Source of the DNA: Alphaproteobacteria bacterium
GTDB lineage: Bacteria; Pseudomonadota; Gammaproteobacteria; Burkholderiales; Burkholderiaceae_C
Direction: 5' to 3'
NCBI GenBank assembly: GCA_030054175.1
Contig: JASGCM010000003.1
Coordinates: 116,324-180,323 of the forward strand
Length of the DNA: 64,000 nt
The position numbers and the translations under genes were made by a program. The notes under the pieces were generated by a model, which was given only the letters and a program-made list of their open reading frames with translations, had not been told where the DNA came from and ran no database searches. Below are positions 57,688-64,000 of this stretch, piece by piece; the first letter of the stretch is position 1; every line of letters starts with the position of its first letter.

Positions 57688-58700
57688 GCCGCATCCTTCC
57701 AATTCAGGGCTTGGCTGTGTCCGCTTTGTGTCTCGAACATCAAACAGGCGACGGGGTGACTGCCTGAAGGCGCGGCCAATTGGGGCACCTGGCGTGAGCA
57801 AACCTCTTGCGCTTGGGCGCACCGGGTGTGGAAGCGACAACCCGAGGGCGGGTTGATGGGGTTGGGCGGATCCCCCGCCAGCGGCGGAACCTGGGTGCGG
57901 TGATCAGGGTCCATCGAAGGGATGGAACTGAGCAAAGCTCGCGTATAGGGATGACGCGGTTGGCTGAAGAGATCTTCGCTGGCACCAATCTCGACCACCT
58001 GCCCCAAATACATCACCATCACCCTGTCGCTCATGTAGCGCACCACATTCAGGTCATGGCTGATGAAAACATAGGTCAACTTGAACTCGTCCTTCAAGTC
58101 CAACAGCAGGTTGAGCACCTGGGCTTCGACCGATTTGTCCAGGGCCGACACCGCTTCGTCCAGAATGACCAGCCGTGGCTGCAAAGCCAGCGCACGGGCA
58201 ATGTTCACGCGCTGGCGCTGACCGCCCGACAGCTCGTGCGGATAGCGCTCGGCAAAGCGCATCGGCTCCAGTCCAACCCTGGACAAGAGATCGCGTGCGC
58301 GTTCGACCGCTTGGGCACGCGGCAGGCCGTGAACCTGAGGTGCGAAGGCGATCGAGTCTTCGATGGTCAGGCGCGGATTGAGCGAAGCGTAACTGTCCTG
58401 GAAAACCATTTGCGCTTGGCGACGAAAGTCTTTTAAGGGCAAATCCCGGCCGCCGACAGTGGCGCCATCAAATACGATGTCACCTTGATCGGGTGCGATC
58501 AGGTTCATCAACAGGCGGGCGGTGGTGCTTTTGCCGCAACCGGACTCGCCCACCACGCCCAGGGTTTCACCCTCCAACACCGAAAAATCGATGCCGTCTA
58601 CGGCCCTGACCACACCGCCGCCGCGGCCCAACAGGTCTTTCTTCAGAGGAAAGTGCTTGACCAGGCCGCGCACATCCAGCAAATTTTTGTTCATGGCCAT
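57684..58700 (-). CDS. dppF: Oligopeptide/dipeptide-type ABC transporter ATPase (DppF-like)
   Basis: A 338-residue second ATPase. Walker A is GESGCGKST, Q-loop VFQDSYASLNPR, signature LSGGQRQRVNIARAL, Walker B VILDEAVSALD, with the C-terminal cysteine segment NPPSGCRFHTRCAQ. Walker B has DEA rather than the usual DEP, a common DppF variant. Two ATGs (58700, 58694) are close; 58700 begins two bases after dppC. Confidence 0.93.
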   Translation of the reverse strand: MAMNKNLLDVRGLVKHFPLKKDLLGRGGGVVRAVDGIDFSVLEGETLGVVGESGCGKSTTARLLMNLIAPDQGDIVFDGATVGGRDLPLKDFRRQAQMVFQDSYASLNPRLTIEDSIAFAPQVHGLPRAQAVERARDLLSRVGLEPMRFAERYPHELSGGQRQRVNIARALALQPRLVILDEAVSALDKSVEAQVLNLLLDLKDEFKLTYVFISHDLNVVRYMSDRVMVMYLGQVVEIGASEDLFSQPRHPYTRALLSSIPSMDPDHRTQVPPLAGDPPNPINPPSGCRFHTRCAQAQEVCSRQVPQLAAPSGSHPVACLMFETQSGHSQALNWKDAA

Positions 58701-58702
58701 GA

Positions 58703-59602
58703 TCAGTTCTTGATTTCCATGGCTGAGCGCAAACCGTCGCTCAGCAGGTTGAAAGCGATCGAGGTGATGAAAATCATCGCCCCTGGCAAGGCGGCCACAC
58801 AAGGTTGTGAATAAATGGCAGTGCGCAGAGTGTTGAGCATCAGGCCCCACTCGGGCTCCGGCGGCTTGACGCCCAGGCCCAGGAAGGACAGACCCGAGGC
58901 CAAAATCATCGCCACCGCGATCAGGCTGGTGGCATACACGAAAATCGGCCCAAGCACATTGCCCAGCACATGCACCCGCACGATGGTGAAGGCGTTGGCT
59001 CCCGAGGCTCGCGCGGCTTCGACGAAGTCGCGGGTCCGGATTTGCGTTGTCACGCTCTCGGCCACCCTGGCAATCGGTGGAATGAAAACCACAGTCAGCG
59101 AGATCAGCGAGTTGGTGATGCCTGCGCCCAATGCGCCAGACAAAGCGATGGCCAAGAGTACTGAGGGAAAGGCGTAGAACACATCGATGGTCCGCATGAT
59201 CACCGAGTTGACGGCACCACCGGCGTAACCGGCAGTGATGCCGATGATTGAGCCGATCATGAAGGCGCAAATGACAGGGGTGATCCCCATGAAAAGGCTG
59301 AGCCGCGCGCCCACCATCAGGCGCGAGAGCATGTCACGGCCCAACTCGTCGGTGCCGAATGGAAAATTGGGTGTGCCGATGGGCTTGAGGCGCGACAACA
59401 TCGACGACTTATAGGGGTCGGACGGCGTGATCATGCCGCCAAGAATTGCCAGCACAATCAGGATCAAAATCACGAAAGCGGCGGTCATTGCGACCTTATC
59501 GCGCAGCAGTCGGCGTCCGACCGTTTGCCAATAGCCGGGGGAACGCTCCAGGGGTAGGGCCGGCACTTTGACCGGATCGACTTGAATATTCAGCATGTTC
59601 AT
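58703..59602 (-). CDS. dppC: Oligopeptide/dipeptide-type ABC transporter permease (DppC-like)
   Basis: A roughly 299-residue permease with six helices. The N-terminal tail ends in RLLRDKVAMTAAFVIL, the typical DppC entry, and ARASGANAFTIVRVHVLGNVLGP is the EAA loop that docks the ATPases. ATG 59602 is preferred to a TTG at 59614 that overlaps dppB. Confidence 0.92.
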   Translation of the reverse strand: MNMLNIQVDPVKVPALPLERSPGYWQTVGRRLLRDKVAMTAAFVILILIVLAILGGMITPSDPYKSSMLSRLKPIGTPNFPFGTDELGRDMLSRLMVGARLSLFMGITPVICAFMIGSIIGITAGYAGGAVNSVIMRTIDVFYAFPSVLLAIALSGALGAGITNSLISLTVVFIPPIARVAESVTTQIRTRDFVEAARASGANAFTIVRVHVLGNVLGPIFVYATSLIAVAMILASGLSFLGLGVKPPEPEWGLMLNTLRTAIYSQPCVAALPGAMIFITSIAFNLLSDGLRSAMEIKN

Positions 59603-59610
59603 GATCGTCT

Positions 59611-60564
59611 TCAACCCCGTGCAATGCGCGGATCGAGCAACGTTTGCACCACGTCGACCAACAGGTTCAAGACCACGAAGAACATGGCCAACACCAAAAT
59701 CGTGCCCTGCAACAAAGGCAGGTCACGCTGAAAAATCGCCGAGTTCAACAAAAAACCAGTGCCCGGCCAGGCGAAGACGGTTTCGATCAGGATGGAACCA
59801 CCCAACAGATACCCCAGTTGCAAACCCATGACGGCCAGCGCAGTGGGTGCGGCATTTTTTACCACATGCAGGAACACGCCCAAGTCGGTCAGGCCCTTGG
59901 CACGAAGACCCACAATGAATTCTTGGGCCAAAATTTCAGCCACCAAAGCGCGCACGGTGCGCGAGATGATGCCCATGGGAATCACACTCATGGTGAGCGC
60001 AGGCAAGATCATGTGCTTGATGTGCTCCCAATTCCATTGCCACAAGTCCGAGCCTCCTGGTCCAGCACCACTGGCAGGCAACCACATCAGAATGGAAGAG
60101 AAGATGATGACCAAGACCATGCCCAACCAGTAATGCGGCACACTGACGCCCAACACGGCAGTGAAGGAAGCGGCTTTGTCGACCCAGGAGTTTTGAAAAT
60201 ATCCGGCCACAAAACCAAACAGGCAACCGAACACGAAACCGATCAGGGTCGCGAGTGCGGCCAGTCTGAGTGTGTTGCCCACGGCCTTGAGGACTTCGTC
60301 CATGACGGGTCGGCTGGTGGCGATGGAGACGCCCAAATCGCCTTGAACGGCGCGCCAGATCCATATCATGAATTGCTCGGGCAGCGAACGGTCAAACCCG
60401 TAAAGTTTGCGCAACTGCTCTTGCAATTGCTGAGAAGCGTCAGGGGGCAAGATGGAGACCAACGGGTCACCGGGAGCCAAGTGAACCAGCGCAAAACACA
60501 CCAGGGCCACGCCCAGCATGATTGGCAAGGTATAAAAAATACGTCGAAGCAGGAATTGGATCAT
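59611..60564 (-). CDS. dppB: Oligopeptide/dipeptide-type ABC transporter permease (DppB-like)
   Basis: A 317-residue permease with six helices; the N-terminus IQFLLRRIFYTLPIMLGV and the LAPGDPL loop are classic DppB. The EAA loop is LRAKGLTDLGVFLHVVKNA. The ATG at 60564 is used rather than a TTG four codons upstream. A gap of 122 bases separates it from dppA; no regulatory structure is obvious there. Confidence 0.92.
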   Translation of the reverse strand: MIQFLLRRIFYTLPIMLGVALVCFALVHLAPGDPLVSILPPDASQQLQEQLRKLYGFDRSLPEQFMIWIWRAVQGDLGVSIATSRPVMDEVLKAVGNTLRLAALATLIGFVFGCLFGFVAGYFQNSWVDKAASFTAVLGVSVPHYWLGMVLVIIFSSILMWLPASGAGPGGSDLWQWNWEHIKHMILPALTMSVIPMGIISRTVRALVAEILAQEFIVGLRAKGLTDLGVFLHVVKNAAPTALAVMGLQLGYLLGGSILIETVFAWPGTGFLLNSAIFQRDLPLLQGTILVLAMFFVVLNLLVDVVQTLLDPRIARG

Positions 60565-60686
60565 GGGTACGGTCAAAAACGAGACAGGCCTTGCACGGCT
60601 CTCAAGGCGTCAGACACCAAACAGGGGCTCTGGTGCACTTCAACGCCTGCGGGCATGAGGCCCGCGGCGCTGAGGCTGAGTTCGCA

Positions 60687-62357
60687 TCAGTCCATGGACA
60701 TGGTGGCGATATCGATGAACCAGCTCTTGGGCTGGACCACGCCCTTGACCTTAGGGCTCATGGCACGCGGGCCGACATCGTGGGCGATCCAGATGAAGGG
60801 TGCTTCTTCGACGATGCGGGCATGCAACTTGGCCAAGGCAGCGTCGCGGCCTTTGTCGTCAAAGGTGTTGCGGGCGTCGGCAATCAGCTTATCGAATTCG
60901 TCGTTGCCAAAGAAGCCCCAGTTGTTCGACACCGGCGGGAAGGTCTTGGTGCTGGTGAAGCGGACCATCGCAAAGAAGGGATCCATGGCGGCGAAGCTCA
61001 CGTTGATGGCATGCGTGCCACGGGCCGAAGCGTCTTTCGCCCCCAGGCGCCAGTTGGTGAACAGGGTGTTCCACTCGATCACGTCAAACTCGATGTCGAT
61101 GTAGCAGGCTTTGAGCGACTGTTGAACAAACTCGTTCATGGGCAGCGGTTGCATCTGGCCCGAACCCGAGGCGGAGATCTGCACCTTGGCTTTCATCGGT
61201 TTGGATGCCGAGTAGCCGGCCTTTTGCATCAGGGCCTGAGCTTCTTTCACATCGTAGCGGATGTCGAATTTGGGATTGCCCCACCAAGGGTGTCCTGGGG
61301 GAACTGTGCCCTTGGGGATGCCCATCATGCCCCCCAACAAGGTGCGCAAACCCTCTCGGTCGACGCACAAGTTGGCGGCTTGACGCACGTCTTTGTTCAG
61401 CCAGGGCGAGCCGGGCACGAAAGACAACTGCCAAGGCCACACATGGGGCTGGGGGTTGCTGTAGATGGTAAAACCACGCTGACGAATCTGCGCCATGGCA
61501 TCTGGTGCGGGGGCTTCGATCCAGTCGACCTGGCCCGAGAGCAAAGCGGCGGTGCGGGCATTGGCTTCAGGCATGGGGATCATGACCACGCGATCCACCT
61601 TGGGCCTGCGCTTGGCATCCCAATAATCTTTGTTGGCCACCACCTCCAAACGCTCACGCGGCACAAAGCGAGCCATCTTGAAGGGGCCAGAACCCGATGC
61701 ATCGCTGGCGAACGCGGTCCAAGCGGCCTTGGCTTTGTCAGCAGGCGTGGCACCAGGGGCGGCGTCGAACTTCTTTTGCCAATGCGCTGGGCTGGCCATG
61801 AACAAGTTGCTCAGGTTGACCGGCAGGAATGAATCGGGCTCGCTGGTGGTCAGTTCAATCGTCAGGTCATCGATCTTGCGGGCGCTGCGCAGGGTGGGCA
61901 TGCGCGATGCAGTCACGCCCACTTGACTGGCGTCAAAGTGCACCGCGTCCTTGTCCAACACCTTCTGCACATTCCAGACCACGGCTTCGGCATTGACATT
62001 CGAGCCGTCATGGAATTGGACGCCCGGGCGCAACCGGAAGGTCCACTTGGTTCGGTCATTGGCATTCACAGACCAACTGGTGGCCAGTCCGGGGATCAAG
62101 ACACTGGCTTTGTCGGCACTGGACAGGTCCCACTGCGTGAGCGCGTCGTACATGGGAATGCCTGTGAAGCGGTTGCCCTCGAAACCCTGATCGGGTTGAC
62201 CCAGTGTGCGGGGAATGTCGGCGGCTGTCATGGCCACGCGCAAGACCTTTTCCTGGGCTTGGGCGGTGGACAAAGTGCCCACGCACAAAGCCACGGCCAA
62301 GAGTGCCCCCTGGAAGGTTTTTCCGGGCAAGCGGGACATAGGGATTGAAGGTTTCAT
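60687..62357 (-). CDS. dppA: Oligopeptide/dipeptide-type ABC transporter substrate-binding protein
   Basis: A 556-residue SBP family 5 receptor. The Sec signal peptide ends near residue 35 (STAQA before QEKV). Typical text includes YDALTQWDLSSADKASVLIPGLATSWS and WTFRLRPGVQFHDGS. This family binds di- and oligopeptides, opines, haem or other solutes, so the ligand is not fixed; the adjacent amidohydrolase, AllA-like and racemase genes suggest a ureide, hydantoin or carbamoyl-amino acid. GGAG lies before the ATG. Confidence 0.92.
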   Translation of the reverse strand: MKPSIPMSRLPGKTFQGALLAVALCVGTLSTAQAQEKVLRVAMTAADIPRTLGQPDQGFEGNRFTGIPMYDALTQWDLSSADKASVLIPGLATSWSVNANDRTKWTFRLRPGVQFHDGSNVNAEAVVWNVQKVLDKDAVHFDASQVGVTASRMPTLRSARKIDDLTIELTTSEPDSFLPVNLSNLFMASPAHWQKKFDAAPGATPADKAKAAWTAFASDASGSGPFKMARFVPRERLEVVANKDYWDAKRRPKVDRVVMIPMPEANARTAALLSGQVDWIEAPAPDAMAQIRQRGFTIYSNPQPHVWPWQLSFVPGSPWLNKDVRQAANLCVDREGLRTLLGGMMGIPKGTVPPGHPWWGNPKFDIRYDVKEAQALMQKAGYSASKPMKAKVQISASGSGQMQPLPMNEFVQQSLKACYIDIEFDVIEWNTLFTNWRLGAKDASARGTHAINVSFAAMDPFFAMVRFTSTKTFPPVSNNWGFFGNDEFDKLIADARNTFDDKGRDAALAKLHARIVEEAPFIWIAHDVGPRAMSPKVKGVVQPKSWFIDIATMSMD

Positions 62358-62705
62358 CGGATCTCCAGATTGAGCGATTGTCTTGATCAGGGGACTGTCC
62401 CCACCATTTTTGGGATTCAAGGCACACACATTGCCACATTCCACAATGTTTTGGCAACGGTAACCCTTGCAACCCTCATGCCATGGCGCCGAACCCATCG
62501 CCAAGAACTTGGCGTAAGTACATGAATTTAAACGTTTTCAGGAAAAAATTCGTGCGCTTAAGTGTTTTCCCGAAAGTGGTGTTTTGCGCCAAAGCAGTGC
62601 GTCATGCACCCCTTTGGCGCAAGCGGGTCCTGGGGGTCTCTTTGGACTTGGAAGGGTTTTGCCTTTGGCGCACAATTCGCGTGCATCCATCTCCAACTCG
62701 CAACC
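62358..62705. promoter_or_regulatory. Divergent control region between dppA and the racemase gene
   Basis: 348 bases without a gene. It holds (a) nested inverted repeats at 62431-62457, TTGCCA-CATT-ccac-AATG-ttt-TGGCAA, about 75-100 bases before dppA; (b) a perfect 11-bp inverted repeat, TTGCGCCAAAG (62584-62594) and CTTTGGCGCAA (62612-62622); (c) a third copy, CCTTTGGCGCA, at 62662-62672; and (d) a possible promoter TTGGAA-N17-CACAAT (62648-62676) towards the racemase, whose spacer ends inside that third copy. The central part is AT-rich. No regulator gene is adjacent. Confidence 0.5.
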
Positions 62706-63446
62706 ATGAAAATCCTCGTCATCAACCCCAACACCTCGGCCGCCATGACCGAGGCCATCGCCCAAGCCAGCCGCGAGGCCGCATCACCCGGGACCGAAAT
62801 CGTCGCCGTCAACCCCAGCTTTGGCCCCCTGTCCATCGAGGGCCACTTCGATGAAGCCTGGGGTGCTGCAGGTGTCGCCGAGCAAGCCCATTTGGCCCGC
62901 GCTTGGCAACCGGCCGCAACGGTGATTGCCTGCTTTGGTGACCCTGGTCTGAACGCGGCTCGCGAAGCCTTGCGCGGCCCAGTGATTGGCATCGCCGAAG
63001 CGGCGTTTCAGGCGGCGAGCATGGTCGCCGAAGGGTTTTCGGTGGTGACCACCATGACGCGAACTTGCGGCATCGCAGAGCATTTGGTGCAACGCTATGG
63101 CTTCGAGCACCAGTGCCGGGGCGTGCATGGTACGGATATCGCCGTATTGAGCCTGGAGGACTGCCCTCCTGAGACCGTGGCCCAAATTGAAGACGCCGCG
63201 CGCCAGGCCTTGGCGCGCGACCGCAGCAGCGCCATCGTGCTCGGTTGCGCCGGCATGGCCCCTTTGTGCCGACTGCTGACCCAACGTCTGGGCGTTCCGG
63301 TGATTGATGGCGTGAGTGTGGCGGTGAAATGGGGCGAGTCCTTGGCCGCCTTGGGGCTTCACACCAGCAAGGCAGGGGACTATGCGCACCCCCTGCCCAA
63401 GACCTATCTGGGCTGGGCCAAGCCCTACGGCTGGTCAAGCGAATAG
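62706..63446 (+). CDS. Hydantoin/allantoin racemase-type protein (Asp/Glu racemase superfamily)
   Basis: A 246-residue cofactor-independent racemase. It opens MKILVINPNTSAAMTEAI, the hydantoin-racemase signature, and has the two acid/base cysteines Cys76 (ACFGDPG) and Cys181 (VLGCAGM). Relatives invert hydantoins (HyuE) or allantoin (HpxA). It is divergent from the dpp operon and shares its control region. With the M20 amidohydrolase and AllA-like protein it suggests ureide or hydantoin use, though a cyclic amidase (allantoinase/hydantoinase) is not present in the window apart from the distant oxoprolinase. Confidence 0.85.
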   Translation: MKILVINPNTSAAMTEAIAQASREAASPGTEIVAVNPSFGPLSIEGHFDEAWGAAGVAEQAHLARAWQPAATVIACFGDPGLNAAREALRGPVIGIAEAAFQAASMVAEGFSVVTTMTRTCGIAEHLVQRYGFEHQCRGVHGTDIAVLSLEDCPPETVAQIEDAARQALARDRSSAIVLGCAGMAPLCRLLTQRLGVPVIDGVSVAVKWGESLAALGLHTSKAGDYAHPLPKTYLGWAKPYGWSSE

Positions 63447-63495
63447 CCCACGGTGGGCATGGGTTTGACTGAGAGGGTACATTGGTGGGTTGTTA

Positions 63496-63981
63496 ATGAC
63501 ATCCCGCACCATGCCCCTCCTCAATTCCTTCATCCATGGCGAAGCCCTGACAGAGTTCCTCATTGAGGGGCACAACCCCCATGCGCGCGTCAAGCTCGCC
63601 ACTGCCGATGTGGACGCACTGCGTCAACACATGCAAACCGGTGAAACGCTGCATGCTTATGTGTCGGGTCGGGTGGTGATGTCAGGTCGTGGCGTGTGGG
63701 CCCTGACCGAACGCCACCTGCTGCTGCGAAATACCAGCCAAGAAGGCGTGATCCGCTTGGATGTGGGTCAGATCGAACGCTTTGAGGCCGTGCGCGGCCG
63801 CTACGGGCATACCGTGCGAGTGTTTGCGCAAGGACGGGGCCACAGCATGTATGGCGTCGATGCCGAATTGGCACAAACCATGCAGCGCGCACTGGTCGCT
63901 TTGGGGGTGGCCAGTTCGTTCGAAGACAAACCCGCACGTGGCACCTTTCGCAACTCGACGCCGTCCTGTCCTCCATCATGA
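63496..63981 (+). CDS. Small protein, possibly PH-like domain
   Basis: A 161-residue soluble protein of unknown function. The middle (LHAYVSGRVVMSGRGVWALTERHLLLRN, about residues 52-80) and the following VGQIERFEAVRGRYGHTVRVF have the alternating strand pattern of bacterial PH-like domains, a fold guess rather than a family match. The ATG at 63496 is the first good start after the racemase; a TTG six bases upstream is possible. It ends 19 bases before the window edge. Confidence 0.55.
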   Translation: MTSRTMPLLNSFIHGEALTEFLIEGHNPHARVKLATADVDALRQHMQTGETLHAYVSGRVVMSGRGVWALTERHLLLRNTSQEGVIRLDVGQIERFEAVRGRYGHTVRVFAQGRGHSMYGVDAELAQTMQRALVALGVASSFEDKPARGTFRNSTPSCPPS

Positions 63982-64000
63982 TCAAGCGCGAGGTACCAGC

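Noticed and set aside
59644..61104. 486-codon plus-strand open frame opposite dppB and dppA
   Set aside because: His/Gln-rich antisense shadow of transporter genes.
1..64000. CRISPR arrays, prophage, insertion sequences, rRNA or tRNA genes
   Set aside because: No spaced direct repeats, transposase or phage-like genes, or cloverleaf-type sequences were recognised by reading; a tRNA or repeat program would be needed to exclude short ones.

Overview
The window is a GC-rich (roughly 60 %) stretch of a betaproteobacterial chromosome. The gene content points to Burkholderiales and most likely Comamonadaceae, perhaps a freshwater Limnohabitans/Rhodoferax-like lineage. Supporting features are a Bug-type solute receptor, several TRAP and ABC uptake loci, a form II 'cox' molybdenum-hydroxylase operon, recCBD, and the lapB-rfaE1-rfaD order. 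The lineage is inferred from family content, not from a search. I see no prophage, insertion sequence, CRISPR array, tRNA or rRNA.

Layout. (1) 1-2801: envelope genes lapB (5' cut by the window), rfaE1 and rfaD. (2) 2777-11987, minus strand: a LysR regulator, a DUF1445 (D-glutamate cyclase-type) protein, a TRAP transporter, a DUF2848 protein and a fused ATP-dependent 5-oxoprolinase, probably one uptake and ring-opening pathway. (3) 12066-17522: a small membrane protein, a second TRAP transporter with an Asp/Glu-racemase-type gene, and a convergent FAD amino-acid dehydrogenase. (4) 17551-28320: mostly housekeeping genes (crcB, thyA, folA, uvrD, guaC, acyl-CoA synthetase, lldD, dinB, EI24 protein). 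(5) 28485-30215: a decay zone. A cytochrome c/Vgb-like lyase gene carries an in-frame TGA, and both it and a malonyl-CoA decarboxylase gene facing it are cut off at one junction. (6) 30259-40036: FAA hydrolase and recC-recB-recD. (7) 40351-47633, minus: coxS-L-M-D-E-G and a PfkB kinase gene with an in-frame TGA. (8) 47773-51222: tungstate-type ABC transporter tupABC with a divergent regulator. (9) 51223-54738: EamA exporter, Bug receptor, lipoprotein, alpha/beta hydrolase. (10) 54747-63446: M20 amidohydrolase, ureidoglycolate-lyase-family protein, oligopeptide-type ABC transporter and a hydantoin/allantoin-racemase-type gene, which look like a ureide-use locus. (11) 63496-63981: an unrecognised small protein.

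Common thread. Three separate loci pair high-affinity uptake with enzymes for cyclic or stereo-inverted amino-acid derivatives: oxoproline/D-glutamate, D-amino acids, and ureides or hydantoins. A tungstate/molybdate-type importer lies directly upstream of a molybdenum-hydroxylase operon. Two in-frame stop codons and one double-truncation junction suggest recent gene loss in a genome that is being trimmed. I found no clearly new defence or mobile system. The strongest leads are the oxoproline module with its DUF2848 partner, the shared deletion junction, and the hairpin just upstream of guaC.
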